64,000 nt of DNA from NCBI GenBank assembly GCA_025655595.1, contig JAHXIO010000002.1, positions 1-64,000 of the forward strand, read 5' to 3'. The notes beneath the pieces were generated by a model, which worked only from the letters and a program-made list of their open reading frames with translations, was not told the DNA's origin and did not search any database. Positions 26,067 to 35,911 of this stretch are shown in pieces. Source of the stretch: Candidatus Thiodiazotropha sp. (ex Monitilora ramsayi). Its GTDB lineage: Bacteria; Pseudomonadota; Gammaproteobacteria; Chromatiales; Chromatiaceae. Numbering within the stretch: position 1 is the first letter of the stretch; each line of letters opens with the position of its first letter. The position numbers and the translations under genes are program-made.

Positions 26067-26967
26067 ACTCAGGAACTCCTGCAAGGCCGACCTTGCTGCG
26101 GTTTTCTCGGGCCAGTGCTTTAGTGATGAATCGTCCGGTATCGATCAGTTTCTCCAGGTCGACACCGGTCCGGATGCCCATGCCGTGCAGCATATAGACC
26201 AGATCTTCGGTGGCCACATTGCCGGATGCCCCCTTGGCGTAGGGGCATCCGCCAAGACCGGCGACAGCCGCGTCAACGACACTGACACCCAGTTCCAGAC
26301 AGGCGAGTATATTGGCCAGCGCCTGTCCGCGCGTGTCGTGAAAATGCAGTGCGAGCTGGCTGACCGGTACCCCCTCGGCTACGTTGGCGACCATCTCCCT
26401 TGCCTGCAATGCAGTCCCTGTACCAATGGTGTCGCCCAAGGAAATTTCGTAACAGCCGGCTTCGGTAAAGTGTCGTGACAGATCAACCACGCGATTGACA
26501 TCGACATCACCTTCATAGGGGCAGCCGAGGACGCAGGAGATGTAGGCGCGCACTGCAATGCCCGCCTCCCGTGCCTGCCGTATCACCGGGGCATAACGTG
26601 TAAGGGACTCGTCAATGGAACAATTGATGTTCTTGCGGCAGAAGGTTTCGGAAGCTGCAGTGAATACAGCAATCTGCTTTACCCCGATCGCCAGCGCCCG
26701 CTCCAGGCCCTGCATATTGGGAACCAACACCGGGTAGGCCATGTTATCCCGTCGCTCGATACCGGCCCAAACCTGTTCCGCGTCAGCCAGTTGGGGTATC
26801 CATGCCGGGCTGACAAAACTGGCAGCTTCCACGACAGCCAGCCCGGTGGTTGACAGGCGATTGATGAGCTCGATTTTGATCACGGTATCGACTGCCGCAG
26901 GTTCGCTTTGCAGTCCGTCACGGGGACCGACCTCGACGACCTTGACCTGTTCGGGATATTTCAGCAT
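26050..26967 (-). CDS. liuE: Hydroxymethylglutaryl-CoA lyase
   Basis: This enzyme cleaves 3-hydroxy-3-methylglutaryl-CoA to acetoacetate and acetyl-CoA, the last step of leucine breakdown. The 305-residue TIM-barrel protein has EVGPRDGLQ at the N terminus, ASFVSPAWIPQLAD, the metal-binding HFHDTRGQ, and the catalytic cysteine loop AGLGGCPYAKGASGN. Length and motifs match the LiuE/MvaB family. It lies 15 bases after the methylglutaconyl-CoA hydratase gene and overlaps the SDR gene. Secure. Confidence 0.95.
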   Translation of the reverse strand: MLKYPEQVKVVEVGPRDGLQSEPAAVDTVIKIELINRLSTTGLAVVEAASFVSPAWIPQLADAEQVWAGIERRDNMAYPVLVPNMQGLERALAIGVKQIAVFTAASETFCRKNINCSIDESLTRYAPVIRQAREAGIAVRAYISCVLGCPYEGDVDVNRVVDLSRHFTEAGCYEISLGDTIGTGTALQAREMVANVAEGVPVSQLALHFHDTRGQALANILACLELGVSVVDAAVAGLGGCPYAKGASGNVATEDLVYMLHGMGIRTGVDLEKLIDTGRFITKALARENRSKVGLAGVPEYGSVN

Positions 26968-26982
26968 TTCTGTTCATACACC

Positions 26983-27774
26983 CTATTGGTTTTTGCGGCG
27001 ACTCAGGAAAGCCTGGATACGTGACTCTGCCGCTTGCGTCGCACGGATTCGCGCGGTTGATTCCGCGGTCTGGTCCGAGAGGTTTTCATCCATCTTCAAT
27101 AGGCTTTGCAGCAAGCGCTTGCTTTCCGACTGAGCGACAGGCTCACCTTGCAGCAGATGCGCCAGTTGCCTATCGAAAACGGCTTCCAGTGATGCTTCGG
27201 TCGCGACATGATGGACCAGGCCCAATTCCAGTGCCTGGCCTGCTGAAAAACGCTCGGCAGTCAACAATAGTCGCCTTGCCTGGCGGGGACCGATGGCGGA
27301 CTGGATATAGGGTGCGATCACAGCGGCAACCAGACCCAGTCGAACTTCGCTAAAGGCAAATTCAGCCGTGTCGACCGCTATGGCGATGTCGCAACAGGCG
27401 ATGAGACCAAGGCCACCGCCAAAGGCGGGCCCGTTTACCAGCGCAAGTACGGGTTTGGCAAAGGCATTCAACCGCTGCATCATGTCAGCCAGCAGTCTTG
27501 CATCGTTCAGGTTGGCAACCTCACCCTGTTCAACTACCTGTTCTATCCATGCAAGGTCGGCACCGCTACAGAAGACCCGGCCATTACCGGTCAATACCAC
27601 CACACGTGTTGCCTTGTCCTGCTCGAGTTTTTGCAGCTGCTCTACCAGTGCAGCCACTAATTCGCCATCAAGTGCATTACGGCACTCGGGACGGTTGAGT
27701 GTCAGGGTGGTGACACCCCGGTCGTCGGATTGGCAGAGTAGCGGTTGCGTGTTTGTCATTGCCATTGCCTTCAT
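26983..27774 (-). CDS. liuC: Enoyl-CoA hydratase, probable methylglutaconyl-CoA hydratase
   Basis: This 263-residue crotonase-fold enzyme probably hydrates 3-methylglutaconyl-CoA to HMG-CoA. The oxyanion-hole segments are CSGADLAWIEQ and GPAFGGGLGLIACCDIAIA, and the catalytic-glutamate helix is FAFSEVRLGLVAAVI. I start at 27774 (MKAMAMTN), preceded by a GGAGAGGGGG-like sequence. The open frame continues upstream through a repeat-like palindrome that is unlikely to be coding. Assignment to the methylglutaconyl step rests mainly on its place between MCC beta and HMG-CoA lyase; the crotonase family is broad. Confidence 0.88.
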   Translation of the reverse strand: MKAMAMTNTQPLLCQSDDRGVTTLTLNRPECRNALDGELVAALVEQLQKLEQDKATRVVVLTGNGRVFCSGADLAWIEQVVEQGEVANLNDARLLADMMQRLNAFAKPVLALVNGPAFGGGLGLIACCDIAIAVDTAEFAFSEVRLGLVAAVIAPYIQSAIGPRQARRLLLTAERFSAGQALELGLVHHVATEASLEAVFDRQLAHLLQGEPVAQSESKRLLQSLLKMDENLSDQTAESTARIRATQAAESRIQAFLSRRKNQ

Positions 27775-27845
27775 TACGATAGCCCCCTCTCCCATGGGGA
27801 GAGGAAACGGAATTTTGATGTTGCAGTGTTGCGCCATCAATTTCG

Positions 27846-29453
27846 TTACATCCGAAATAACCCATACCTCGTTTCACCAATCGGCACTTGGCAGGCCGTC
27901 GCAATACCCATTGCCAGGCGCTCACGTGTTTCCAGCGGATCAATAACACCGTCGTCCCATAAACGTGCCGAACCGTAGTAGGGCCTGGCCTGTGTTTCGT
28001 ATTGTTCACGGATGCCCTGCATATAGTTTTCCTGCTCGTTTTCATCCCAAGGTTCTCCGCGAGCACGCCTTGCGTATGCCTTGGTTGCGGCCAGAACCAT
28101 GGCGGCACTCTCACCACCCATGACCGAGACACGCGCATTCGGCCAGACCCAGAGCTGATGCGGCTGGTAGGCACGGCCGCACATGGCATAGTTGCCGGCA
28201 CCGAAGGAACCGCCGATGATGACGGTGAACTTAGGCACATTGGCGCAGGCTACGGCGCTGACCATCTTGGCGCCGTGTTTCGCAATGCCACCGTGCTCGG
28301 CTTCACGGCCGACCATAAAACCGGTGATGTTTTGCAGGAATACAATTGGCAGGCGGCGTTGTGTGCATAGCTGGATAAAGTGCGTGCCTTTCAGCGCCGA
28401 TTCGGAATACAACACACCGTTGTTGGCGAGGATACCGACAGGATAACCTTCAATATACGCAAACGCGCACACCAACGTACGGCCATAGCGCTTTTTGAAT
28501 TCGTTGAACTCGGACCCGTCGACAAGACGCGCGATGATTTCGCGAACGTCGTATAGTTTACGAATGCTGTCCGGGACGATGCCGTAGATCTCTTTTGCGG
28601 GATAGCGCGGTGGCGTCGCCTCCAGCACGCCGGGTATCACAGACCTGAATTGAGGGAACCTGTGGATCAACTCCCGAGCGAGTTGTAAAGCATGTCTGTC
28701 ATCATCTGCAAGATGGTCGGCGACACCCGATACGCGCGTGTGCATCTCCCCACCACCGAGACTTTCCGCGTCGATTTCCTCTCCGATGGCGGCTTTTACC
28801 AGCGGAGGACCGGCCAGGAAAATGGTACCCTGATCGCGCACGATGATGGTTTCATCCGACATCGCCGGCACATAGGCACCACCCGCTGTACAGGAACCCA
28901 TGACGACCGCGAGCTGCGGAATCCCTAGCGCAGACAAGCGGGACTGGTTGTAAAAAATACGGCCGAAATGATCCCGGTCGGGAAAGATCTCATCCTGCAA
29001 AGGTAAGAAAGCGCCGCCGGAATCGACCAGATAGATACAGGGTAGCCGATTCTGCTCGGCTATTTCCTGGGCGCGCAGGTGTTTCTTAACCGTTACCGGA
29101 TAATAGGTACCGCCTTTGACAGTGGCATCGTTGGCTACGACCAGTACTTCCCGGCCGTGCACAAAACCGATACCGCTGATCAGGCCACCCCCCGGCACCG
29201 GGGTTTCATAAAGATCAAGTCCGGCCAGGGGTGAAAACTCCATAAAGGGACTGTTGGGATCGAGCAGTAGCCTGATACGGTCGCGCGGTAACAACTTGCC
29301 ACGTTCGAGATGCTTTTCTCGGGCACTGGCCGGTCCGCCTTCTGCCAATTGTTTTAGCGTTGCTTTGAGTTCACCGACCCGTGCCAGCATGTGCGCACGG
29401 TTTTCGATGAACTCCTCTGTACCTGTATCGATCTCTGTCCTGAACGCGGTCAT
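27846..29453 (-). CDS. liuB: Methylcrotonoyl-CoA carboxylase, carboxyltransferase (beta) subunit
   Basis: This is the carboxyltransferase subunit of 3-methylcrotonyl-CoA carboxylase, moving CO2 from biotin to the substrate. The 535-residue product has the family start ([18 protein letters not shown]), the acyl-CoA-binding half ([27 protein letters not shown], residues about 150-175, given as a landmark in part) and the biotin-side [37 protein letters not shown] is also diagnostic. It overlaps the thiolase gene by ATGA. The biotin-carboxylase/biotin-carrier alpha subunit (LiuD), normally in the same operon, is not found in this window. Confidence 0.94.
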   Translation of the reverse strand: MTAFRTEIDTGTEEFIENRAHMLARVGELKATLKQLAEGGPASAREKHLERGKLLPRDRIRLLLDPNSPFMEFSPLAGLDLYETPVPGGGLISGIGFVHGREVLVVANDATVKGGTYYPVTVKKHLRAQEIAEQNRLPCIYLVDSGGAFLPLQDEIFPDRDHFGRIFYNQSRLSALGIPQLAVVMGSCTAGGAYVPAMSDETIIVRDQGTIFLAGPPLVKAAIGEEIDAESLGGGEMHTRVSGVADHLADDDRHALQLARELIHRFPQFRSVIPGVLEATPPRYPAKEIYGIVPDSIRKLYDVREIIARLVDGSEFNEFKKRYGRTLVCAFAYIEGYPVGILANNGVLYSESALKGTHFIQLCTQRRLPIVFLQNITGFMVGREAEHGGIAKHGAKMVSAVACANVPKFTVIIGGSFGAGNYAMCGRAYQPHQLWVWPNARVSVMGGESAAMVLAATKAYARRARGEPWDENEQENYMQGIREQYETQARPYYGSARLWDDGVIDPLETRERLAMGIATACQVPIGETRYGLFRM

Positions 29454-30637
29454 GTGCCAAGCTCCAGTGCCAGTGCAGTGGCTTCACCGCCCCCAATACA
29501 GAGCGCGGCGATACCGCGTCTGTGCTGACGTTGCTGCAGGGCGTGCAGAAGCGTGACCACAAGGCGCGCACCGGTCGCACCGATGGGGTGCCCCAGCGCA
29601 CAGGCGCCACCATTGACATTGACCTTTGCGTGATCCAGTTCGAGGTCACGCATTGCCGCCATCACCACAGCGGCGAAGGCTTCATTGATTTCGTACAAAT
29701 CCACATCGGCATCTGACCAGCCGATCTTTTCATACAGCTTTTGAATGGTCGGTATGGGTGCTGTTGTAAAGTCTTCGGGACGATTGGCGTGGCTGCTGTG
29801 CGCGATGATGCGCGCAAGGGGTTTGATATTCAGTTCATCGGCGATGTCGGCTCGCGTCAGTAACAGCGCCGCCGCACCGTCGGAGATGGCGGCGGAACTG
29901 GCCGCAGTCACAGTACCGCCCTCGGCACGAAATGCCGGTTTCAGCACTGCGATCTTTTCCGGTCTGCAATGCAGCGGCTCTTCGTCTTCACTGACCTGTC
30001 GCTGGCCGCTCTTTTCCTTGACGGTAACGGAACAAATTTCGTCCCTGAAACTGCCTGACTGCACAGCCTCACGGGCGCGCTGCACGGAAGCTGTCGCGTA
30101 AGCATCCTGAGCCTCGCGCGTGAACTGGTAACGATCGGCGCAACGTTCGGCAAAATAGCCCATGACCTCACCGTCTTCGACATTCTGCAAACCATCATGG
30201 ATCATGTGATCGAGCATTTTCCGATGACCGGTACGATAGCCTGCACGCGCACCGGGTAACAGGTAGGGTGCATTGCTCATGGACTCCATACCGCCGGCGA
30301 GGATCAGATCGGCACTACCCGCATGCAGCAGGTCATGGCCCAGCATGATGGCTTTCATACCCGAACCACAAGCTTTATTGACGGTTGTGCAGCCAACCGA
30401 GTCAGGGACCCCGGCTCCACGCGCCGCCTGACGGGCGGGCGCCTGGCCAAGTCCGGCCTGCAGTACACAGCCCATGAAGACTTCGTTTATGGCGACCGGT
30501 TCGATCGGGATCCCGTCAAGCAAGGCCCTGATCGCACAACTCCCCAGCTGTGTCGCCGACAGGGAAGCCAATTGCCCCTGAAACGACCCGATCGGAGTCC
30601 GTTTTGCAGCAATGATTACAATGTCATTCTTATTCAT
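29450..30637 (-). CDS. Acetyl-CoA C-acetyltransferase (thiolase)
   Basis: This 395-residue thiolase probably cleaves or forms acetoacetyl-CoA, processing acetoacetate from leucine or the last step of isoleucine degradation. The acyl-accepting cysteine is in [12 protein letters not shown], the catalytic histidine in [16 protein letters not shown], and the second cysteine in [19 protein letters not shown] is also present. It sits between the isovaleryl-CoA dehydrogenase and MCC beta genes, overlapping the latter by four bases. I do not assign a symbol because atoB, phaA and mmgA types are not separable here. Confidence 0.93.
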   Translation of the reverse strand: MNKNDIVIIAAKRTPIGSFQGQLASLSATQLGSCAIRALLDGIPIEPVAINEVFMGCVLQAGLGQAPARQAARGAGVPDSVGCTTVNKACGSGMKAIMLGHDLLHAGSADLILAGGMESMSNAPYLLPGARAGYRTGHRKMLDHMIHDGLQNVEDGEVMGYFAERCADRYQFTREAQDAYATASVQRAREAVQSGSFRDEICSVTVKEKSGQRQVSEDEEPLHCRPEKIAVLKPAFRAEGGTVTAASSAAISDGAAALLLTRADIADELNIKPLARIIAHSSHANRPEDFTTAPIPTIQKLYEKIGWSDADVDLYEINEAFAAVVMAAMRDLELDHAKVNVNGGACALGHPIGATGARLVVTLLHALQQRQHRRGIAALCIGGGEATALALELGT

Positions 30638-30662
30638 TAATCTTCATTGCCCCCGCTTGAAT

Positions 30663-31841
30663 TCAGGCGTGACGGGCTATGAATTCCGTGTCTTGTTGCA
30701 TGTCGGTTTCTGCGAACAGTTCGCGACCGATCAGGATGTGTCGGATTTCGTTGGTGCCGCCACCTATTTCGTAGACCTTGGCATCGCGTAACAGGCGCCC
30801 GGCCGGTGACTCGTTCATGTAACCTCGCGCACCGAGTATTTGGATGGCATCCAGTGCCACCTGCACGGCGTGTTCGGAGGCAAACATCAGACAACCCGTC
30901 GTGTCCTTACGCAAAGCACGCGAGTGATCAAAACGGCGTGCAACGTCATACGTATAGGCACGCGATGCCTGCAAGGCCGTGTACATATTCGCTAGCCTGG
31001 CCTGCATCAGCTCGAAGTTACCGATCGGCTGACCGAACTGTTTGCGCTCATGCATAAATGGCAACACCAGGTCGAGTGCGGCCTGCATCAACCCCACCGG
31101 ACCACCCGCCAGAACCAGTCGTTCGGCATCCAGACCATGCATCAGAATGCTCACCCCATCATTCACTTCGCCAAGGACATTCTCTTCCGGTATTAAGCAG
31201 TCTTTGAAAATCAGGCTACCGGTGTTGGAACCGCGCATGCCGAGTTTGTCCATGCGATCTTCGGTGTGGAAACCCGGCATGCCCTTCTCAACCAGAAAAG
31301 CGGTCACGCTTTTTGAACCAGCTTCGATAGCCGCGGTACGCATGTAGACAATCAACACGTCGGCATCCGGTCCGTTGGTAATCCACGTCTTGGTGCCGTT
31401 GGCAATCCAGTGATCATCTATTTGTTCGGCGTGACAGCTCATTGAACCGATGACATCCGAGCCCGCACCGGGTTCCGACATGGCCAGCGCGCCGACCCAC
31501 TCTCCGCCGCAGAGCCTGGGTAGATAATTTTCGCGCTGCGAACGGTTGGCGTAGCGATACAGGTTATCGAGACAGAGGTTGGAGTGGGCGGCATAAGAGA
31601 GACCGATGGCACCCGAGGCGCGGGAAATTTCCTCCATCGCTATCGTGTGAGCGAGATAACCCTGATCACTGCCGCCGTATTCGTGACTGACCGTCAAGCC
31701 ATGCAGCCCTGCATCACCCATTTTCTTCCACAGATCAGCGGGAAAATCATTGTCACAATCGATGTCGGCGGCACGCGGAGCAATTTCTTTTTCTGCAAAA
31801 GCGCGCACCCGATTTCTGAAAGTGTCCTGTGCCTGGCTCAT
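30663..31841 (-). CDS. liuA: Isovaleryl-CoA dehydrogenase
   Basis: This FAD enzyme oxidises isovaleryl-CoA to 3-methylcrotonyl-CoA, passing electrons to ETF. From the ATG at 31841, preceded by GGAGGTG, the protein is 392 residues; the open frame extends 16 codons further without support. Acyl-CoA dehydrogenase signatures are ALAMSEPGAGSDVIGSM and QILGARGYMNESPAGRLLRDAK. The segment LVLAGGPVGLMQAALD carries the catalytic-glutamate region typical of isovaleryl-CoA dehydrogenases, where the base sits on helix G. It is first in the leucine run; a MITE-like repeat lies just upstream, where the promoter would be. Confidence 0.9.
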   Translation of the reverse strand: MSQAQDTFRNRVRAFAEKEIAPRAADIDCDNDFPADLWKKMGDAGLHGLTVSHEYGGSDQGYLAHTIAMEEISRASGAIGLSYAAHSNLCLDNLYRYANRSQRENYLPRLCGGEWVGALAMSEPGAGSDVIGSMSCHAEQIDDHWIANGTKTWITNGPDADVLIVYMRTAAIEAGSKSVTAFLVEKGMPGFHTEDRMDKLGMRGSNTGSLIFKDCLIPEENVLGEVNDGVSILMHGLDAERLVLAGGPVGLMQAALDLVLPFMHERKQFGQPIGNFELMQARLANMYTALQASRAYTYDVARRFDHSRALRKDTTGCLMFASEHAVQVALDAIQILGARGYMNESPAGRLLRDAKVYEIGGGTNEIRHILIGRELFAETDMQQDTEFIARHA

Positions 31842-31910
31842 TATCACCTCCGTCGACATGTCCTCAGGCAGCACCCGAAATAAACGCATACTTTCCAGGC
31901 GTTATCCTAT

Positions 31911-32179
31911 TAGGGCCTGTTAACACTAATCTGATCAGCTCTGCTGGGACTATTTTTTCGTCCAGCAAGGCAGAATGAGCGAAGTGTAGTTACTCTACAT
32001 GAGCGAATGATAACGCCGCTGGATGGAAAAATAGCCCCAGCCCTTCGGGTTGCGCCTGTAAACGCGCCACTCCGCGTTCCTCGTCGTTCATTTGGAACAA
32101 CCAATCTTCTCTCCTCGCGCCTTGATTGACGCGTTTACAGGCGCAACAGAGCCGATCAGATTAGTGTTAAAAGGCCCTA
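31911..32179. repeat. Large structured palindromic element, copy 2
   Basis: This 269-bp relative of the 15156-15448 element has 33-bp ends (31911-31943 and 32147-32179, two mismatches). Internal stems are 31943-31966 with 32018-32041, hairpin 31985-31999, and 32052-32069 with 32127-32144. Many positions differ from copy 1 but on both sides of each stem. It lies between divergent liuA and icmF and could influence both promoters. Confidence 0.85.
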
Positions 32180-32377
32180 AAACCATTTTCATCGTATAAA
32201 CATGCCCTATATTTCAGACCTTGCCCGCTTGTATCCGTTTCAATTGAAAAATGCACCATGAATTAAATCGTTAAATGTTGGCACATAAACAAAAACAATA
32301 ACCGGGTTCCGATATGAACCATGTATCAGGGTTAAAAACTAAACTTAATAGAAACCCTGAAAACCAAAGGTCGACGG

Positions 32378-35300
32378 ATGGCCCAAGCTGCTGACATGCT
32401 GCAGGCATCGCTCCAGACTCACTGGAATGCCCCCTTGCGGTTTATTACATCAACGGCATTGTATGATGGCCATGACGCATCCATTAACGTGATACGCCGT
32501 CTACTGCTAGAGGCCGGTGCTGAGGTCATTCATCTGGGGCATAACCACAGTGTTTATGAGATTGTTCGCACCGCCCTGCAGGAAGATGCGGATGCCATAG
32601 CCGTCAGTTCTTATCAGGGCAGCCATATGGATTTTTTTCCTTACCTGGTGCACGAACTCGACAGACACAAGGTGCCGGGGCTGCCGGTATTTGCCGGTGG
32701 CGGCGGCACCATGACGGCCATGGAAGCCGGCGCCCTGGAAGCTACTGGCGTCACACGTGTCTATACGGCCGAGCACGGTCTGACATTGGGTCTGCAGGGC
32801 ATGATAGACGAGATCATGAAACTGACCCGTACCAGGTTGCGCCAGCGCCTTGCCGAAGCGCAACCGCCACTGTCGGATCATCACGCCATTGCACAGACAC
32901 TCAGTTGTATCGAACAACAAACACCCGGTGCATTGAATATTCTGGATCGATTACCCATTATAGATACTGGTCGATGTCCGGTTGTCGGTATCACCGGTAC
33001 CGGCGGCGCTGGCAAGAGCTGTTTGATCGATGAACTGCTCGCTCGCTTCTTTACTCACTTCAAGGCATTGAACATCGCCTGCCTCACCGTTGACCCGACC
33101 CGGCACCGAACCGGCGGTGCCATGCTGGGTGACCGCATCCGATTTAACAACGCCGGGCACCGGCGTCTCTATTTGCGCTCCATGGCGACACGTCGCAAGC
33201 ATCGGGTAACAGGTGAAGCACTGGCACAGTGTATCGCTTATATACGCTCACTCGGATTTGACCTGGTGATGGTCGAGACGGCCGGCACCGGCCAGAGTGA
33301 CGCTGATATCGCGGAGCTGTCGGATGTCTCGGTCTATGTCATGACCAGCGACTATGGCGCACCCTCTCAGCTGGAAAAAATCGAAATGCTGGGTTATGCC
33401 GATCTGATCGTCCTGAACAAGGCGGATCGCCAGGGTGCCATGGATGCAGTGGCTGACGTGCAGAGACAATGGCGTGATGAACATCAGGACACGGTACGTT
33501 CCGAAGCACCGCCGCCCGTGTTTGCGACCCAGGCCAATCACTCTGCGGATAACGGGGTCGACCTGTTGTTTGCCAGCCTGTGCGACAAGTTGCAAGATCT
33601 GTCCAGTACCGCTGCTGAGAAATGGACACTCAAACCGCAAAGAGGTCTGAGGGAGGCCGATAACAAGCCCATCATTCCAGGGATTCGAAAACAGTATCTG
33701 GCCGAGATCGTCGAGCTTGGACACAGCATTGATGAACGTATCAGCGTCGAATGTCACGCGGCTTCCGAGGCGCAGGCCTATTACACCAGTTTGAAGGCAC
33801 TGGATGACCCACTCCTACCTGACCCCCTGCAACCGTATTCCCAAAACGACGATCACATGGATTCCACTCTTCGGAATCTCAGAAAGCGTTACTCAGCATC
33901 GCTCGGAAAACTGACTGATGTCTCACAGCAACTGTTGCGGCACTGGCCATCGATTCGTGAACAACACGAACAAGCGCACTACCGTTATACTATCCGCAAT
34001 CAGGAATACATTGGTGAAAATTACACGGAGACACTGAGTCACTCACAGATCCCGAAAATTGCATTACCGCATACCGGGGACTGGGGAGAACTGCTTCGTT
34101 TTCTGACAAGGGAAAACTTACCCGGCTACTATCCCTATACTGCCGGTGTCTTTCCCTATCGTCGCACGACGGAAGATCCAACACGCATGTTTGCAGGTGA
34201 AGGCATCGCGGAGCGGACCAATCACCGCTTTCATTTACTGGCCAGGGACCAGCGTGCGATCCGTCTGTCGACCGCCTTTGATCCCGTTGCCCTCTATGGC
34301 GAAGATCCGGACGGCCGACCCGATGTCTACGGCTGCATCGGCATGTCCGGTGTTTCTGTGGCGACACTGGATGACTTCAAGCGCCTCTATTCCGGTTTTG
34401 ATCTCTGCCGCCCGAACACTTCCGTATCCATGACCATCAACGGGCCTGGACCGATCGCACTGGCCTGTTTCATGAATACGGCGATTGATCAGCAGGTCGA
34501 GAAGTGGTTGCGCAACAACGGCCGATGGGAAGATGCCGAACAAATGATACAGAAGAAATACAAGGACAACCCCAGGCCGGTCTATCGCAATGAACTACCG
34601 GATGGTCACGATGGACTCGGGCTTGGTTTATTGGGCGTCTCTGGTGATGAACTTGTAGGCGTAGAAACCTATGAGCACATAAAACACGACACACTGAGAC
34701 AACTACGCGGTACTCTGCAAGCGGATATTCTGAAAGAAGACCAGGCGCAGAATGAGTGCTTGTTCCCGATCGAATTCTCGTTGCGCCTGATGGGTGATGT
34801 ACAGCAGTACATTACCGACAACGAAGTCCGTAATTACTACAGCGTCTCGATCAGCGGGTATCACATCGCCGAAGCGGGCGCCAATCCGATCACTCAGTTG
34901 GCGTTTACCCTGGCCAACGGCTTTACGCTGGTAGAGTATTTCCTCGCGCGTGGTATGCATATCGATGACTTCGCATCACACCTCAGTTTCTTTTTCAGTA
35001 ACGGTCTCGACGCCGAGTACGCGGTTATCGGTCGCGTCGCCCGTCGCATCTGGGCACGTACCCTGCGCGACCGCTATGACGCCAGTGAACGCAGCCAACG
35101 GCTCAAGTACCACATCCAGACCTCCGGTCGCAGCCTGCATGCACGCGAGTTCGCACTGAATGATATTCGCACCACGCTGCAGGCGCTGTATGCCATCCAT
35201 GACAACTGCAACAGTCTACATACCAATGCCGCCGATGAAGCCGTGACTACACCGACAGAAGCCAGCGTACGACGGGCACTGGCGATTCAGATGATCATCA

Positions 35301-35809
35301 ACCGAGAATTCGGCCTGGGCGCCAACGAGAACATCCTGCAGGGCTCGTTCATCATCGAAGCGCTGACCAACCTCGTCGAAACGGCTGTCTACCATGAATT
35401 CGAACGGCTCTCCGAACGCGGTGGCGTACTCCCGGCCATGGAAGCCCTCTACCAGCGCCGGCGTATCCAGGAAGAGAGCCTATATTACGAACAGTGTAAG
35501 AACGACGGTCGTCTACCCATTGTCGGCGTGAACACCTTTATCGGGGAAGAGCATGCGGATCAAGTGGCTGAAGAGACACCGTTGACACGCGCTACCGATC
35601 AGGAGAAACAGCTGCAGATCAGCGATGTGAGTGCTTTCAGGGCGTTTTATGCGGATCAGGCACCGAAGGCGCTGGAATCTTTGCAACGGGTTGCGGCAAG
35701 TGGCGGCAATGTTTTTGCGGAATTACTCAATACGGTACGCGTGGCGACATGGGGACAGATGACACATGCCCTGTATGAAGTGGCAGGGCGATATCGGAGG
35801 AGTATGTAA
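32378..35809 (+). CDS. icmF: Fused isobutyryl-CoA mutase (IcmF type)
   Basis: IcmF is a coenzyme-B12-dependent isomerase fused to its own G-protein chaperone. The 1143-residue product has an N-terminal B12-binding domain (about 20-150; cobalt-ligand motif DGHDASIN at residue 30), then a MeaB-like GTPase (about 200-500; P-loop GTGGAGKS near 207). The C terminus is the mutase barrel (about 560-1143). Two specificity positions read as isobutyryl-CoA type: F592 in TAGVFPYRR, where methylmalonyl-CoA mutases have tyrosine, and Q791 in DQAQNE, where they have arginine. It interconverts isobutyryl- and n-butyryl-CoA, and related enzymes also act on isovaleryl/pivalyl-CoA. It is divergent from the leucine genes. 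Residue inference is by hand alignment. Confidence 0.93.
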   Translation: MAQAADMLQASLQTHWNAPLRFITSTALYDGHDASINVIRRLLLEAGAEVIHLGHNHSVYEIVRTALQEDADAIAVSSYQGSHMDFFPYLVHELDRHKVPGLPVFAGGGGTMTAMEAGALEATGVTRVYTAEHGLTLGLQGMIDEIMKLTRTRLRQRLAEAQPPLSDHHAIAQTLSCIEQQTPGALNILDRLPIIDTGRCPVVGITGTGGAGKSCLIDELLARFFTHFKALNIACLTVDPTRHRTGGAMLGDRIRFNNAGHRRLYLRSMATRRKHRVTGEALAQCIAYIRSLGFDLVMVETAGTGQSDADIAELSDVSVYVMTSDYGAPSQLEKIEMLGYADLIVLNKADRQGAMDAVADVQRQWRDEHQDTVRSEAPPPVFATQANHSADNGVDLLFASLCDKLQDLSSTAAEKWTLKPQRGLREADNKPIIPGIRKQYLAEIVELGHSIDERISVECHAASEAQAYYTSLKALDDPLLPDPLQPYSQNDDHMDSTLRNLRKRYSASLGKLTDVSQQLLRHWPSIREQHEQAHYRYTIRNQEYIGENYTETLSHSQIPKIALPHTGDWGELLRFLTRENLPGYYPYTAGVFPYRRTTEDPTRMFAGEGIAERTNHRFHLLARDQRAIRLSTAFDPVALYGEDPDGRPDVYGCIGMSGVSVATLDDFKRLYSGFDLCRPNTSVSMTINGPGPIALACFMNTAIDQQVEKWLRNNGRWEDAEQMIQKKYKDNPRPVYRNELPDGHDGLGLGLLGVSGDELVGVETYEHIKHDTLRQLRGTLQADILKEDQAQNECLFPIEFSLRLMGDVQQYITDNEVRNYYSVSISGYHIAEAGANPITQLAFTLANGFTLVEYFLARGMHIDDFASHLSFFFSNGLDAEYAVIGRVARRIWARTLRDRYDASERSQRLKYHIQTSGRSLHAREFALNDIRTTLQALYAIHDNCNSLHTNAADEAVTTPTEASVRRALAIQMIINREFGLGANENILQGSFIIEALTNLVETAVYHEFERLSERGGVLPAMEALYQRRRIQEESLYYEQCKNDGRLPIVGVNTFIGEEHADQVAEETPLTRATDQEKQLQISDVSAFRAFYADQAPKALESLQRVAASGGNVFAELLNTVRVATWGQMTHALYEVAGRYRRSM

Positions 35810-35876
35810 TACCGATATAAGACCAACGCAGTTACCGACATAGATACAATCTTGAGGTGACCATTGGCTAAACATC

Positions 35877-35899
35877 GTAGGGTGGGGCCTTGCCTCACC
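35877..35899. repeat. REP-like palindrome
   Basis: One 23-bp unit (GTAGGGTGGGGCCTTGCCTC...) with an imperfect 8-bp hairpin lies between the converging icmF and heme-oxygenase-like genes. It belongs to the family also seen at 1899, 2017, 45707, 45745 and 47770. Confidence 0.65.
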
Positions 35900-35911
35900 G
35901 AAGTGGGTAGG

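Noticed and set aside
27775..27840. N-terminal extension of the enoyl-CoA hydratase (with FPLPMGEGA)
   Set aside because: This stretch is the translation of a palindromic CCCCTCTCCCATGGGGAGAG sequence and lies upstream of a good ribosome site for 27774.
32180..32377. Cobalamin riboswitch in front of icmF
   Set aside because: No B12-box-like sequence or conserved junction can be seen in the 200-base leader.
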